From: Candidatus Cloacimonadota bacterium
GTDB taxonomy: Bacteria; Cloacimonadota; Cloacimonadia; Cloacimonadales; WRIO01
Assembly: GCA_029553545.1 (NCBI GenBank)
Contig: JAKPKU010000217.1
Location: 1-36,762 of the forward strand
Direction: 5' to 3'
DNA length: 36,762 nucleotides
In this document: positions 23,472-33,074 of the stretch, piece after piece
How positions within the stretch are numbered: position 1 is the stretch's first letter
How the letters are laid out: each line of letters begins with the position of its first letter
The notes under the pieces: generated by a model
What the model was told of the DNA's origin: nothing
What the model saw: the letters and a program-made list of their open reading frames with translations, nothing else
Databases searched by the model: none
Position numbers and translations under genes: made by a program

Positions 23472-24104
23472 ATGATAGAAGCTATAAAATTTTCAGCAAA
23501 TGGTGAGCAAATCGGCACTGTTAAATTGCCAGAATCACTCTTCGCTGTTACATGTAATAACCCAAAATCACTCCTCTATGAAGTTGTAAAAACTTATTTG
23601 CAAAACCAAAGACAAGGTACAGTTGCAAAAAGAGGACGTGGTGAAGTACGCGGAAGCACAAGAAAGATTTTTAAACAAAAAGGTTCCGGTAATGCGCGTA
23701 TGGGTAATAATAGAACACCAATTAGACGTGGTGGTGGTATGGCTTTTGCCGTAAAACCAAAAGATTGGTATTCTGTAATTCCAAGTAAAAAGAAAAGACT
23801 TGCACTTAAATTAGCTTTGACTGAAAAAGCAAACGATAAGCAAGTTATTATTATTGAGTCACTTAGTTTTGATAAACCATCAACCAAAAGCGCTGTTGAA
23901 TTATTGGGTAAAATTGCACCAGAAACAGGAAAAAAGCTAATGGTCGTTAATGGTTCAGATATAAACATCATCAAATCATTTAGCAATATTCCTCAAATCA
24001 GAATGGATCGCGCAGATGGTTTATATGCTTACGAAGTATTGAATTGCAAATATCTCATCATGACTGAAGAAGCACTAAATAAAGCTGTGGAGGTATTTGA
24101 ATAA
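23472..24104 (+). CDS. rplD: 50S ribosomal protein L4
   Basis: 210 residues. L4 lines the exit tunnel and in enterobacteria autoregulates the S10 operon. The tunnel loop is recognised by RQGTVAKRGRGEVRGSTRK and KQKGSGNARMGNNRTP. RBS is AAGAGGT. Its stop codon TAA shares its last A with the ATG of rplW, a TAATG junction typical of coupled translation. Confidence 0.99.
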   Translation: MIEAIKFSANGEQIGTVKLPESLFAVTCNNPKSLLYEVVKTYLQNQRQGTVAKRGRGEVRGSTRKIFKQKGSGNARMGNNRTPIRRGGGMAFAVKPKDWYSVIPSKKKRLALKLALTEKANDKQVIIIESLSFDKPSTKSAVELLGKIAPETGKKLMVVNGSDINIIKSFSNIPQIRMDRADGLYAYEVLNCKYLIMTEEALNKAVEVFE

Positions 24105-24391
24105 TGAAAAATCCAAGAGAAATAATCATTAGCCCAATATTTACCGAAAAATCAACACAAGCACAGTCTCTTCAGAATGCTTATACATTCAAAGTAAGTA
24201 TCAATGCTAACAAAATTGAAATCAAAAAAGCAATAGAAAAAGTATTTTCAGTTGATGTTGTCGATGTAAACACCATTCGTATGTATGGCAAACCAAAAAG
24301 ATTAGGACGCTATGAAGGTAGAAGACCTAATTGGAAAAAGGCTGTCGTTACCATTAAGAGTGGTCAATCTATTGCAGATTTTGAGATATAA
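24104..24391 (+). CDS. rplW: 50S ribosomal protein L23
   Basis: 95 residues. L23 sits at the tunnel exit and docks trigger factor and SRP. ISPIFTEKST and the KIEIKKAIEKVFSVDVVDVNT core are typical; YEGRRPNWKKAVVTIKSG closes the fold. It overlaps the rplD stop by one base, with RBS GGAGG inside rplD. Confidence 0.99.
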   Translation: MKNPREIIISPIFTEKSTQAQSLQNAYTFKVSINANKIEIKKAIEKVFSVDVVDVNTIRMYGKPKRLGRYEGRRPNWKKAVVTIKSGQSIADFEI

Positions 24392-24405
24392 AGCAGGAGT
24401 AAAAA

Positions 24406-25236
24406 ATGGGAATCAAAAAATATAAACCAGTTACACCTACTATGAGATACCGTACTGGTTACACATTTGAAGAAATTACAAAATCAACACCTGAAAAATC
24501 TTTGATCGTGCCTCTACCACAAAAAGCAGGTAGAAACAATATGGGTCGCATCACAATTCGCAGACGCGGTGGTGGACATAAAAGATTTTACAGAATCATT
24601 GATTTTAAAAGAAATAAAATTGGTGTTCCTGCAAAAGTTGCATCTATTGAATACGATCCAAATCGTACCGCAAGAATCGCATTATTGCACTATGCAGATG
24701 GAGAAAAAAGATATATCCTTGCTCCTGTTGGTTTGAAAGTTGGAGATAGCTTGATGTCAGGTCCAAAAGCTCCAATCGTTACAGGTAATGCATTGCCTTT
24801 AGAAAACATTCCTTTGGGCACTACCGTGCACAATGTTGAATTTACAATGAAAAAAGGCGGTCAGCTTTGCCGTGCAGCAGGAAGCTTTGCACAAGTATTA
24901 GCAAAAGAAGGCAATTATGTACACGTGAAAATGCCATCAGGCGACGTTCATTTAGTACGTAAAGAATGCTATGCAACAATTGGTCAAGTAAGTAATATCG
25001 AACATAATATAATCTGGCTTGGAAAAGCTGGTAGAACACGCTGGTTGGGTAGAAGACCTAAGGTTCGTGGTGTTGCAATGAACCCAGTAGATCACCCAAT
25101 GGGCGGTGGTGAAGGTAAAACCTCAGGTGGTGGACACCCAGTTTCACCTTGGGGCAAGCCTGCTAAGGGTGGTAAAACACGTAACCGTAAAAAATACTCT
25201 AACAAGTATATTATCAAAGCGAAAGTTAAAAAATAG
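24406..25236 (+). CDS. rplB: 50S ribosomal protein L2
   Basis: 276 residues. L2 is a core protein needed for subunit joining and peptidyl transfer. The C-terminal block [19 protein letters not shown] is the hallmark, with the conserved His of NPVDHP. ATG is preceded by AGCAGGAG. There is a 14-bp gap to rplW and 8 bp to rpsS. Confidence 0.99.
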   Translation: MGIKKYKPVTPTMRYRTGYTFEEITKSTPEKSLIVPLPQKAGRNNMGRITIRRRGGGHKRFYRIIDFKRNKIGVPAKVASIEYDPNRTARIALLHYADGEKRYILAPVGLKVGDSLMSGPKAPIVTGNALPLENIPLGTTVHNVEFTMKKGGQLCRAAGSFAQVLAKEGNYVHVKMPSGDVHLVRKECYATIGQVSNIEHNIIWLGKAGRTRWLGRRPKVRGVAMNPVDHPMGGGEGKTSGGGHPVSPWGKPAKGGKTRNRKKYSNKYIIKAKVKK

Positions 25237-25244
25237 GAGAATAT

Positions 25245-25523
25245 ATGGCTCGTTCAATTAAAAAAGGACCTTTCGTTGATGATCATTTGATGAAAAAAAT
25301 ATTTGTTCTAAACGAAGAAAATAAAAAGTCTGTCGTCAAGACATGGTCAAGAAGATCAACTATAACACCAGATTTTATTGGTCATACCCTTGCAGTACAT
25401 AATGGCAAGAAGTTTGTGCCCGTTTATGTAACTGAAAATATGGTAGGTCATAAATTAGGTGAATTTTCTCCTACTCGCACTTATCGTGGACATAAAGAGA
25501 AGAAGAAAAAGGTTGGAAGATAA
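25245..25523 (+). CDS. rpsS: 30S ribosomal protein S19
   Basis: 92 residues, standard. S19 binds 16S rRNA in the head with S13. [19 protein letters not shown] and [20 protein letters not shown] are diagnostic. RBS TAGGAG overlaps the rplB stop. Lys-rich C-terminus as usual. Confidence 0.99.
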   Translation: MARSIKKGPFVDDHLMKKIFVLNEENKKSVVKTWSRRSTITPDFIGHTLAVHNGKKFVPVYVTENMVGHKLGEFSPTRTYRGHKEKKKKVGR

Positions 25524-25534
25524 GGAGTTGATGA

Positions 25535-25891
25535 ATGGAAGACATTAAAAAAACAGAATCAATCGCTAAGTTAAACAATCATCGCTGTTCAGCTCGTAAG
25601 GCAAGATTAGTACTTGACATGATCCGCGGCAAAAGCGTTAATGAAGCTAAAAAAATCCTTCTCTTCTCAAGTAAGAGAGTATCAGAAAGTATTGGTAAAT
25701 TACTTAATTCTGCCGTTGCAAACGTAACCCAGAAAAATGGTAAGATTGAAATCGATAAAATGATTGTAAATAAAGCATTTGCAGATGAAGGCGCAACAAT
25801 GAAAAGATTTCGCCCCAGAGCTCAAGGCCGTGCAACTGTAATAAGAAAAAGATCATGCCACATTACTATCGGCATTGCAGAAAAAGAATAG
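25535..25891 (+). CDS. rplV: 50S ribosomal protein L22
   Basis: 118 residues. L22 spans the large subunit and its beta hairpin lines the exit tunnel near L4. CSARKARLVLDMIRGKSVNEA is typical, and the C-terminal FRPRAQGRATVIRKRSCHITI forms the tunnel hairpin. RBS AAGGAG. A short N-terminal extension (MEDIKKTESIAK) precedes the core. Confidence 0.99.
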   Translation: MEDIKKTESIAKLNNHRCSARKARLVLDMIRGKSVNEAKKILLFSSKRVSESIGKLLNSAVANVTQKNGKIEIDKMIVNKAFADEGATMKRFRPRAQGRATVIRKRSCHITIGIAEKE

Positions 25892-25900
25892 GGGGAACCT

Positions 25901-26557
25901 TTGGGACAAAAAATTAATCCTAATTTATTTCGCCTTGGTATCAACAAAACACACCAATCTGTCTGGTATAGCGAAGGCAAAGAATATATTCAGAACTTAC
26001 ATGAAGATTTGAAAATAAAGAAATATATTAAGAACCGTTTAAAAGGTGCAATGACATCAAATGTTGTAATCGCTCGTAAAACCAACTCAATAAATATCGA
26101 TATCCATACAGCAAGACCTGGTCAAGTAATCGGTAGAAAAGGTGAAGCTATTGATGCATTGAGAGCGGAAATAACTCATATGATAAACAAAAACCGTGAA
26201 ACACCTATTACGGTGTTCATTAATATTAATGAAATTAAAAAAACATGGCTCGACGCAAGATTAGTGGGCGAAGAAGTCGCTCGCCAATTGCAAGAACGTG
26301 TGTCCTTCCGTAGAGCAATGAAACAAGCTATTAGAAACTCACTTAAAGATGGTGCTCTTGGCATCAAAATCCAATGCTCAGGCCGTCTTGGTGGAGCTGA
26401 AATGGCTCGAACAGAACGTTATCAACAAGGTAGAACCCCATTACAAACTTTGCGTGCAGATATTGATTACGCTATCGTAGAATCCCTTACTACTTACGGT
26501 ATAATCGGAATTAAAGTCTGGATATACAAGGGTGATATCTTGAGCAAGGAGATTTAA
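25901..26557 (+). CDS. rpsC: 30S ribosomal protein S3
   Basis: 218 residues. S3 forms part of the mRNA entry site and has helicase activity in the ribosome. The start is TTG at 25901, fixed by the canonical N-terminus [14 protein letters not shown] and by GGGGGAA upstream. The KH domain is seen at [48 protein letters not shown] is the C-terminal signature. 9-bp gap to rplV. Confidence 0.99.
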   Translation: MGQKINPNLFRLGINKTHQSVWYSEGKEYIQNLHEDLKIKKYIKNRLKGAMTSNVVIARKTNSINIDIHTARPGQVIGRKGEAIDALRAEITHMINKNRETPITVFININEIKKTWLDARLVGEEVARQLQERVSFRRAMKQAIRNSLKDGALGIKIQCSGRLGGAEMARTERYQQGRTPLQTLRADIDYAIVESLTTYGIIGIKVWIYKGDILSKEI

Positions 26558-26559
26558 GA

Positions 26560-26979
26560 ATGTTAGCACCAAAAAAAGTTAAATATAGAAAACAAATGAA
26601 GGGCCGTAGAGCCGGCTTAGCTTACACAGGATGCAATGTAAGCTTCGGAGACTTTGGTTTAATCGCTACAGAAGCTGGCTGGATTAATAGCCGTCAGATT
26701 GAAGCTGCCCGTGTTGCTATAACAAGACATATGAAGCGTGTAGGTCGTGTTTGGATCAGAATATTCCCAGATAAACCTGTTACTTCAAAACCTGCTGAGA
26801 CTCGTATGGGTAAAGGTAAAGGCGCTCCAGATCACTGGGTAGCAGTTGTAAAACCTGGTAGAGTTTTATTTGAACTTGAAGGCGTGAGCAATGAAGTTGC
26901 TCGTGAAGCAATGCGTCTTGCAAGCCATAAATTGCCTGTAACAACAAAAGTGATAGCACGCGAGGGAGTAGAACTATGA
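26560..26979 (+). CDS. rplP: 50S ribosomal protein L16
   Basis: 139 residues. L16 contacts A-site tRNA and helps organise the 5S region. [17 protein letters not shown] at the start and [22 protein letters not shown] in the middle are diagnostic; the loop arginines are retained. Only 2 bp separate it from rpsC, and its ATGA end overlaps rpmC. Confidence 0.99.
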   Translation: MLAPKKVKYRKQMKGRRAGLAYTGCNVSFGDFGLIATEAGWINSRQIEAARVAITRHMKRVGRVWIRIFPDKPVTSKPAETRMGKGKGAPDHWVAVVKPGRVLFELEGVSNEVAREAMRLASHKLPVTTKVIAREGVEL

Positions 26980-27179
26980 AAAGCGCAGAATTACGCGATT
27001 TAACATTAGAAGATTTGAACAAAAGAATTGAAGACTTAAAAGAAGAACTTTTTAACCTTCGCATTCAAAAAGTACGTAATCGTCTCGAAAATACATCTCG
27101 TATCCGCGATGTACGCCGCGATGTTGCTCGTGCTTTAACCGTATTAACCGAAAAAAATAATGCAAGTAAGAGGTCCTAA
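26976..27179 (+). CDS. rpmC: 50S ribosomal protein L29
   Basis: 67 residues, two-helix hairpin near the tunnel exit. [31 protein letters not shown] and [19 protein letters not shown] are typical. Start overlaps the rplP stop (ATGA) and its own stop abuts rpsQ, so three genes are tightly coupled. Confidence 0.98.
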   Translation: MKSAELRDLTLEDLNKRIEDLKEELFNLRIQKVRNRLENTSRIRDVRRDVARALTVLTEKNNASKRS

Positions 27180-27434
27180 ATGGCTATCGAAAGAAGAGTA
27201 AAAAAGATCGGTACCGTAGTTAGCGATAAAATGGATAAAAGCGTCGTTGTGAGAGTTGAAAAACACTTTATGCACCCGCTTTATAAAAAAGTCGTTAGAA
27301 AACATAAGAAATTTATGGCTCACGATGAAACAAACGATTGTCATGATGGTGATATCGTCGAAATTAGAGAATGTGCTCCTCATAGCAGAAATAAGCGCTG
27401 GGAAATCATTCGCGTTGTTGAAAGATCTAAGTAA
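27180..27434 (+). CDS. rpsQ: 30S ribosomal protein S17
   Basis: 84 residues, OB-fold primary 16S-binding protein. [29 protein letters not shown] and [24 protein letters not shown] are diagnostic. The ATG follows the rpmC stop directly, with AAGAGGT as RBS inside rpmC. The overlapping +1-frame ORF at 27256 is a shadow. Confidence 0.99.
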   Translation: MAIERRVKKIGTVVSDKMDKSVVVRVEKHFMHPLYKKVVRKHKKFMAHDETNDCHDGDIVEIRECAPHSRNKRWEIIRVVERSK

Positions 27435-27445
27435 GGAGTCTAACC

Positions 27446-27814
27446 ATGATTCAAGTGGAAAGTAGATTAAATATTGCTGATAATTCTGGCGGCAGAAAAG
27501 CAATGTGTATAAAAGTTCTTGGTGGTAGTAAAAGAAAATATGCAAGCGTCGGTGATATTATCGTCGTTGCTATTAAATCCGCTACACCAGGCGCTAAAGT
27601 TAAAAAAGGCACAGTCGAAAAAGCTGTAATTGTGAGAACTTCTAAAGAAGTTAGAAGAGCTGACGGATCTTATATTCGTTTTCAAGACAATGCAGCAGTT
27701 ATTATCGACGATCGTATGGAACCAAAAGGTAGCCGTATCTTTGGACCAGTAGCCCGCGAATTAAGAGAAAAACAATTTACCAAAATTGTCTCTCTTGCAC
27801 CTGAAGTATTGTAG
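27446..27814 (+). CDS. rplN: 50S ribosomal protein L14
   Basis: 122 residues, standard. L14 lies at the subunit interface near the GTPase region. [28 protein letters not shown] is the classic N-terminus; [27 protein letters not shown] the C-terminal block. RBS AAGGAG; 11-bp gap. Confidence 0.99.
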   Translation: MIQVESRLNIADNSGGRKAMCIKVLGGSKRKYASVGDIIVVAIKSATPGAKVKKGTVEKAVIVRTSKEVRRADGSYIRFQDNAAVIIDDRMEPKGSRIFGPVARELREKQFTKIVSLAPEVL

Positions 27815-27823
27815 GAGTCAGAA

Positions 27824-28141
27824 ATGAATAACAGATTAAGAATTCGCAAAGGTGATACAGTCGTTGTCACAACAGGTAAGTATAAAGGTGTTAAAGGAAA
27901 AGTTCTTAAAGTTTTTCCTGAAGCTAGAAAAATAATCGTTGAACGTGTTAATTTCATTAAGAAAAGCACTCGCCCAACTCAACAAAACCAACAAGGTGGA
28001 ATCATTGAAAAAGAATCACCTATCCATGTTTCAAATGTAATGCTTTGGAACTCCAAAATCAATGATGTCACAAAAGCTGTTTTTAAAGTTATTGGCGATA
28101 AAAGAGTGCGTGTTTGCCATAAAACAGGCGACGAAATTTAA
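27824..28141 (+). CDS. rplX: 50S ribosomal protein L24
   Basis: 105 residues. L24 starts large-subunit assembly at the 5' end of 23S rRNA. The KOW motif is seen at RKGDTVVVTTGKYKGVKGKVLKV; KESPIHVSNVMLWNSK is the second hallmark. RBS TAGGAG overlaps the rplN stop region. Strongly basic as usual. Confidence 0.99.
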   Translation: MNNRLRIRKGDTVVVTTGKYKGVKGKVLKVFPEARKIIVERVNFIKKSTRPTQQNQQGGIIEKESPIHVSNVMLWNSKINDVTKAVFKVIGDKRVRVCHKTGDEI

Positions 28142-28154
28142 TAAGGAGTAATGT

Positions 28155-28709
28155 ATGAACCGCTTAAGAGAAAAATATAAAACAGAAGTAATCCCTACAT
28201 TACAAAAAACATATAATTATAAAAATGTCAATCAAGTCCCAAAGTTAGAAAAAATAGTTGTATCTATGGGTGTTGGTGAAGCTACACAAAATAAGGCACT
28301 TTTAGACAATGCTGTAAAAGATATGACACAAATCACAGGACGTAAACCTCTTATCACAAAAGCTAAAAAATCAATTTCAAACTTCAAATTGAGAGAAGGC
28401 GTAGCGATCGGCTGTAAAGTGACATTGAGAGGCGAAGTAATGTATGAATTTTTTGACCGACTTGTTTCAATCACTTTACCACGTGTTCGCGACTTTAAGG
28501 GTGTTCCTCTAAACTCATTTGACGGAAGAGGTAATTATTCTCTTGGTATCAAAGAACAAACTGTTTTTCCAGAGATTGAATTTGAGAAGATCGATCAAAT
28601 TAGAGGCTTAAATATTGCTTTAGTAACAACTGCTCATACCGATGAAGAAGCAAGAATGTTTCTGAAACTTATGGGTATGCCTTTTGTTAAAAAAGAAAAA
28701 AATGATTAG
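28155..28709 (+). CDS. rplE: 50S ribosomal protein L5
   Basis: 184 residues. L5 carries 5S rRNA in the central protuberance. [42 protein letters not shown] and IFPEIE-like [20 protein letters not shown] are diagnostic. RBS AAGGAG. A 22-bp gap before rpsN is the widest so far in the operon. Confidence 0.99.
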   Translation: MNRLREKYKTEVIPTLQKTYNYKNVNQVPKLEKIVVSMGVGEATQNKALLDNAVKDMTQITGRKPLITKAKKSISNFKLREGVAIGCKVTLRGEVMYEFFDRLVSITLPRVRDFKGVPLNSFDGRGNYSLGIKEQTVFPEIEFEKIDQIRGLNIALVTTAHTDEEARMFLKLMGMPFVKKEKND

Positions 28710-28731
28710 ATAAAGCGAAAAGGAGAGTACC

Positions 28732-28917
28732 TTGGCTAAAAAATCTTTAGTTGTAAAAGCTCAAAAGAAACCCAAATTTGCGGTCAGAGCTTATAATCGT
28801 TGCCAAATCTGTGGTAGAGCAAGAGCTTATATAAGAGACTTTGGCATTTGTCGTTTATGTTTTAGAAACCTCGTTGCAAACGGCGAAATTCCTGGCGTTA
28901 GAAGAGCCAGCTGGTAA
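28732..28917 (+). CDS. rpsN: 30S ribosomal protein S14, zinc-binding type
   Basis: 61 residues, the short zinc form. CQICGR and CRLCFR supply four Cys ligands, then [11 protein letters not shown] ends the protein. Start is TTG at 28732 ([11 protein letters not shown]), preceded by AAAAGGAGAG; no ATG fits. The zinc form is common in low-GC and many anaerobic lineages; a zinc-independent copy, if any, is elsewhere. Confidence 0.99.
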   Translation: MAKKSLVVKAQKKPKFAVRAYNRCQICGRARAYIRDFGICRLCFRNLVANGEIPGVRRASW

Positions 28918-28933
28918 TATTTGGAGGAAATAA

Positions 28934-29347
28934 ATGAGTATTAGTGATCCGATAGCTGATGCATTAACAAAAGTACGAAATGCATATCGTGCCGGACATA
29001 AACAGGTAACCGTACATCATTGTAAATTGGTTGAATCTGTTATGAAAATTCTGGCAAAAGAAAACTTTATCAATAATTTCGACATCATCGAAAGAGAACC
29101 TGAAAGAAAAATCTTCAGAAAACAGATCCTTGTCAATTTACGTTATACAAATGATGGGAAACCTATTTTAAGAGGGATTGAACGCATAAGTAAACCCGGA
29201 CGCCGCGTTTATGTTAAAGCTGCGAATGTCCCATCAGTTTATAATAATACAGGATGTGCTATCATATCCACCAGTCAAGGTGTATTTACCGATAGAGACG
29301 CTCGTGCTCAAAAAGCAGGCGGCGAATACATTTGTAAGGTTTGGTAG
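28934..29347 (+). CDS. rpsH: 30S ribosomal protein S8
   Basis: 137 residues. S8 binds the central 16S domain and in E. coli represses the spc operon. MSISDPIADALTKVRNA and the C-terminal GCAIISTSQGVFTDRDARAQKAGGEYICKVW are diagnostic. RBS TTGGAGGAA. The stop at 29345-29347 lies 8 bp before the rplF ATG. Confidence 0.99.
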   Translation: MSISDPIADALTKVRNAYRAGHKQVTVHHCKLVESVMKILAKENFINNFDIIEREPERKIFRKQILVNLRYTNDGKPILRGIERISKPGRRVYVKAANVPSVYNNTGCAIISTSQGVFTDRDARAQKAGGEYICKVW

Positions 29348-29355
29348 GGGGAAAA

Positions 29356-29928
29356 ATGTCAAGAATCGGTAAATTACCTATTAATATACCTTCTGGTGTA
29401 ACTGTTCAATTGGACGGTAGAAATGTTAACGTGAAAGGCAAATTAGGTTCATTGTCTTATAGTTTACAAGATGGCATTGATATAAATATTGAAAACAATG
29501 TTTTGACAGTAACAAGAGAAAACGATGAAAGAAATGTAAGAGCTTTGCATGGCTTAACAAGATCCTTGGTTTTCAATATGGTCAAGGGAGTCTCTGATGG
29601 ATATGAAAAAATTCTTCATATCATCGGTACTGGTTATTCTTCCGAAGTAGTCGGTCCATGGCTTAAAATTAACGTTGGATATTCACATGATGTTCTTTTA
29701 CAAATACCAAAAGGTATAACAGTAACAGCAGAAGCAGTTCCTCGCGGTAAAGGTGGAAAGCTTTCTATTCAATCTATTGTTACAATTAAAGGATTTCATA
29801 AAGAAGATGTCGGCAAATTTACAGCAGAAGTTCGTGCGGTAAGACCACCTGAGAACTATAAAGGTAAAGGCATCCGCTATAGTGATGAAAACGTTACTAT
29901 TAAAGCAGGAAAATCAGGCGCTAAGTAA
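29356..29928 (+). CDS. rplF: 50S ribosomal protein L6
   Basis: 190 residues from ATG 29356 (MSRIGKLPINIPSGV, the family N-terminus; RBS GGGGGAAA). The track start at 29341 is inside rpsH. Two repeated L6 folds are present; the end has the hallmark RPPENYKGKGIRYSDE. Slightly longer than the usual ~178 residues. L6 lies near the factor-binding site. Confidence 0.99.
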   Translation: MSRIGKLPINIPSGVTVQLDGRNVNVKGKLGSLSYSLQDGIDINIENNVLTVTRENDERNVRALHGLTRSLVFNMVKGVSDGYEKILHIIGTGYSSEVVGPWLKINVGYSHDVLLQIPKGITVTAEAVPRGKGGKLSIQSIVTIKGFHKEDVGKFTAEVRAVRPPENYKGKGIRYSDENVTIKAGKSGAK

Positions 29929-29958
29929 ACCTTAGTAGAAATCTTGAATGGAGAAAAA

Positions 29959-30327
29959 ATGGAAAAATCAGTAACTTTCTTTAGAGCAAAAGCACGTGAA
30001 CGTCGTAGAATGGCAATTCGTAAAAAGATTCACGGTACTGCAGAAAGACCAAGACTTGTAGTCTTTCGAAGCTTATCAAATATATATGCACAAATAATTG
30101 ATGATGTAGAAGGCAAAACATTAGTTGCTATGTCTACAAAGGCAAAAGAAGAAACTTTCACAGGCAAAACAAAGACAGATAAGAGCTTTGAAGTCGGTGA
30201 AAAATTAGCTAAAAGAGCATTAGATAAAGGAATTACACAAGTGTGCTTTGATCGCGCTGGATATAAATTCCATGGTCGTGTTAAAGCCCTTGCTGACGGT
30301 GCTCGTAAAGCCGGATTAAATTTCTAA
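29959..30327 (+). CDS. rplR: 50S ribosomal protein L18
   Basis: 122 residues from ATG 29959 (RBS TGGAGAAA); the track start five codons upstream uses TTG. L18 binds 5S rRNA with L5. [35 protein letters not shown] and [36 protein letters not shown] are diagnostic. Confidence 0.99.
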   Translation: MEKSVTFFRAKARERRRMAIRKKIHGTAERPRLVVFRSLSNIYAQIIDDVEGKTLVAMSTKAKEETFTGKTKTDKSFEVGEKLAKRALDKGITQVCFDRAGYKFHGRVKALADGARKAGLNF

Positions 30328-30340
30328 GAGGAGGAGAGCT

Positions 30341-30856
30341 TTGAATCAAATGAATAATTCCGAATCTAATGAATTATTTGAAAAAATAATCGATACTAAT
30401 CGCGTCGCAAAGGTTGTTAAGGGTGGTAGAAATTTCAGCTTTAACGCTATTGTTGTCGTTGGTGATAAAAAAGGTTCAATAGGTATTGGCATTGGTAAAG
30501 CAAATGAAATCACTGATGCTATTCGTAAAGCTAAAGAAAAAGCTGAAAAAAGCATGTTTAGAGTACCTATTGTCCGTGATACAATACCACATGAAATCAT
30601 TGGTAGATTTGGCGCAAGCAAAATTATGCTAAAACCAGCTTCTGCAGGTACAGGCATTATTGCTGGTGGTACTGCCAGAGCAATTTTTGAAGCCGCAGGT
30701 ATTACAAATATACTCGCTAAATCTATGGGCTCAAACACTCCTTGTAATGTTGTGAAAGCTACTATCCTGGGTTTAAAAGAACTTAGAACTGTTAGTGAAG
30801 CTGCAAGATTACGTGGAAAAACCTTTGCTGAATTAACAGGCACGGAGGAAAAATGA
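30341..30856 (+). CDS. rpsE: 30S ribosomal protein S5
   Basis: 171 residues from TTG 30341, with AGGAGGAG upstream; an in-frame ATG at 30350 is the alternative. S5 acts in decoding fidelity near the mRNA entry. [22 protein letters not shown] and [18 protein letters not shown] form the double-stranded RNA-binding-like domain; [19 protein letters not shown] the C-terminal one. Its ATGA end overlaps rpmD. Confidence 0.99.
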   Translation: MNQMNNSESNELFEKIIDTNRVAKVVKGGRNFSFNAIVVVGDKKGSIGIGIGKANEITDAIRKAKEKAEKSMFRVPIVRDTIPHEIIGRFGASKIMLKPASAGTGIIAGGTARAIFEAAGITNILAKSMGSNTPCNVVKATILGLKELRTVSEAARLRGKTFAELTGTEEK

Positions 30857-31035
30857 AGCTCAGAGTAACCAAAATCAAAAGTACTATTGGATATAATAAG
30901 AGACAAGATCTCGTGATGGAATCTTTAGGCTTAAGAAAAATGAACCAAGTAAAAATCCATGACGATAACCCTTGTATTCGTGGCATGATCAACAAAGTTT
31001 CTCACCTTGTAAAGGTTGAAGAGATCAATGAATAA
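30853..31035 (+). CDS. rpmD: 50S ribosomal protein L30
   Basis: 60 residues, short bacterial form. [32 protein letters not shown] and [14 protein letters not shown] are diagnostic. Start overlaps the rpsE stop, with GGAGG as RBS inside rpsE. A perfect palindrome follows 7 bp after its stop codon. Confidence 0.99.
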   Translation: MKLRVTKIKSTIGYNKRQDLVMESLGLRKMNQVKIHDDNPCIRGMINKVSHLVKVEEINE

Positions 31036-31042
31036 TATAAAG

Positions 31043-31064
31043 CCCGGCATTTTAAAATGCCGGG
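31043..31064. promoter_or_regulatory. 22-bp perfect palindrome between rpmD and rplO
   Basis: CCCGGCATTTT / AAAATGCCGGG is a perfect 11-bp inverted repeat with no spacer, in the 60-bp gap within the spc operon. It is GC-rich at its base in an AT-rich region. It is not followed by a T-run of terminator length (GGCATTT), so it may act in partial attenuation, RNA processing or protein binding. Confidence 0.65.
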
Positions 31065-31095
31065 GCATTTAAATAAATGTTTTGAAGGAGACATA

Positions 31096-31545
31096 ATGCT
31101 TCATCAGATGGAACGCCCAAATATAAAAAAGAAAACCAAACGCCTGGGTAAAGGCCAAGGTAGTGGTTATGGACACCAGGCAAGTAAAGGGCATAAAGGT
31201 ACAAAAGCTCGTAGTGGCGGAAAGGTACCAGTAAGCTTTGAAGGCGGTCAAATGCCTTTACAACGTCGTTTGCCAAAGCGTGGTTTTAAAAATATCTTCC
31301 GTATCGAATTTAGAATTGTTGATTTAGAACAAATTCAAAATTCAGAAAATAATGTATTCGATATTGAAGTATTTGAAGATACAAAAATGATTAGATCTGA
31401 AGGTAAATACAGATTAAGACCAGTTAAGATTTTATCTAACGGTATTGAGAGCTTTAACAAAAAAGTTACCATTAAAGCTAATGCTTTTTCTGAAAAAGCA
31501 AAAGAAGCAATAGAAAAACTTGGTGGTACAGCGGAGGTATTGTAG
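31096..31545 (+). CDS. rplO: 50S ribosomal protein L15
   Basis: 149 residues from ATG 31096 (RBS GAAGGAGA). The track start at 31057 lies in the palindrome and has no RBS. KKKTKRLGKGQGSGYGHQASKGHKGTKARSG is the Gly-rich signature and FEGGQMPLQRRLPKRGFKN follows. The end AKEAIEKLGGTAEVL is typical. Its stop abuts the secY start. Confidence 0.99.
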   Translation: MLHQMERPNIKKKTKRLGKGQGSGYGHQASKGHKGTKARSGGKVPVSFEGGQMPLQRRLPKRGFKNIFRIEFRIVDLEQIQNSENNVFDIEVFEDTKMIRSEGKYRLRPVKILSNGIESFNKKVTIKANAFSEKAKEAIEKLGGTAEVL

Positions 31546-32844
31546 TTGTTAGAAAGTATCAGAAATGTCTTCAAAATCCCGGAATTGAAGAAGAAAATAC
31601 TTTTCACCGCTTTTATATTAATTCTGTATAGGTTAGGAAGCTTTATTCCTACACCTGGAGTTGATGCCCAAGCCTTGAAAACTTTCTTTAGTGATAAAGG
31701 ACAAAATTCAATTTTCGGATTATTTGACCTATTTGTCGGGGGAAACTTTGAAAGAGCATCAGTGTTTGCATTAGGTATTATGCCTTATATTACATCATCG
31801 ATCGTCTTGCAATTATTAGGTAGCATTATACCATATTTTGAAAAACTCAGAAAAGAAGGCGCCGAAGGTCAAAAGAAATTAACACAAATCACACGTTACG
31901 GTACTATACTTATTGGTATTTTTAATGCCGTTGGTATAGCAGTCTTTTTACAGAGCATGAACGTAGTCTACAATCCGGGTGTCATGTTTACATTTACTAC
32001 TGTGATAACAATGGTTACAGGAACTATGGTTATCATGTGGCTTGGTGAACAAATTACAGAAAATGGTATCGGTAATGGAATATCTTTGATTATTTTTGCT
32101 GGTATTATCGCAAGATATCCACAAGGATTTATCCAAATGTTCCAAATGGTAAGAACAGGTACTATGCCTATTCTTACTGCCGTAATCGTTCTTGCTGTAA
32201 TGGTCGCAATTACAGGCGCTGTTATTCTTGTAACAGAAGCTATCAGAAAAATCAACGTTCAATATGCAAAACGCGTAATTGGTAGAAAGATTTATGGTGG
32301 ACAAAGCACACATATCCCATTGAGAGTGAACTCAGCAGGCGTTATTCCTATCATCTTTGCTCAATCAGTGATTATGTTTCCACGTACATTTGCTACTTTC
32401 TTCCCTAACTCAGCAGTGAGCGATTTTATTGGTCGCACACTCTCACCAGGGCATGCAGTTTACACTGTTCTTTATATGGGACTGATTATTTTCTTCGCAT
32501 ATTTTTACACAGCAATTGCAATGAATCCTGTTGAAATGGCAGAAAACATGAAGAAGCATGGCGGGTTTATTCCTGGCATTACCCCTGGAAAGAATACAGC
32601 AAACTATATCAATAATATTCTTGTACGTATAACTTTACCAGGAGCGATCTTCTTTGCAATAATCGCAGTGATACCAGAATTTATGATGAAATGGTCAAAT
32701 ATTCCCTTCTATTTTGGCGGCACAGGCTTGATCATTATCGTAGGTGTTGCTCTTGATACATTAAAGCAAATCGAATCTCACCTTGTGATGAGACACTATG
32801 ATGGCTTTATGAAAAAGGGCAAACTCAGAGGCCGTTCTTCATAG
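31546..32844 (+). CDS. secY: Protein translocase subunit SecY
   Basis: 432 residues, the ten-helix channel of the Sec translocon in the inner membrane. Start is TTG at 31546 right after the rplO stop, with GGAGGT inside rplO. IPTPGVD, PYITSSIVLQLL and the cytoplasmic loop GRKIYGGQSTHIPLRVNSAGVIPIIFAQS are diagnostic; the FIPGITPGKNTANYI loop and DTLKQIESHLVMRHYDGF tail complete it. A strong terminator follows, so the transcription unit ends here. map and adk, often next, are missing. Confidence 0.99.
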   Translation: MLESIRNVFKIPELKKKILFTAFILILYRLGSFIPTPGVDAQALKTFFSDKGQNSIFGLFDLFVGGNFERASVFALGIMPYITSSIVLQLLGSIIPYFEKLRKEGAEGQKKLTQITRYGTILIGIFNAVGIAVFLQSMNVVYNPGVMFTFTTVITMVTGTMVIMWLGEQITENGIGNGISLIIFAGIIARYPQGFIQMFQMVRTGTMPILTAVIVLAVMVAITGAVILVTEAIRKINVQYAKRVIGRKIYGGQSTHIPLRVNSAGVIPIIFAQSVIMFPRTFATFFPNSAVSDFIGRTLSPGHAVYTVLYMGLIIFFAYFYTAIAMNPVEMAENMKKHGGFIPGITPGKNTANYINNILVRITLPGAIFFAIIAVIPEFMMKWSNIPFYFGGTGLIIIVGVALDTLKQIESHLVMRHYDGFMKKGKLRGRSS

Positions 32845-32858
32845 ATATACATTATTAC

Positions 32859-32890
32859 AAAAGGGAGCAGAATAGATCTGTTCCCTTTTT
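32859..32890 (+). terminator. Rho-independent terminator after secY
   Basis: AAAAGGGAGCAGA and TCTGTTCCCTTTT pair over 13 bp (one G-T), with a 5-nt loop and a T-run. It separates the S10-spc unit from infA. Confidence 0.93.
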
Positions 32891-33074
32891 ATATAGCTCT
32901 TTAAACAGACAAATAAGCACAATTCTAAAGAACGCTTTTAAGTAATAAATCGAGTTTTTTAGCAAAAGAACAATTTAGTGCTTGACAAATATAGTTAAAA
33001 ATGAAACTTTGCATTAAAGATTATAAATATTTATATAATCAGTGTTTAATATAGGAAGGAAAACAAGGTTTAAT
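32891..33074 (+). promoter_or_regulatory. infA-alpha operon promoter region
   Basis: AT-rich stretch between the secY terminator and infA. TTGACA is at 32982-32987 but lacks a good -10 at normal spacing. A TATAAT at 33034-33039 lies 19 bp from TTGCAT (33009-33014). One of these is probably the promoter of the second ribosomal transcription unit. Confidence 0.4.

Noticed and set aside
30346-30906. 186-aa minus-strand ORF opposite rpsE
   Set aside because: A shadow of the highly conserved S5 gene with no independent RBS or family.
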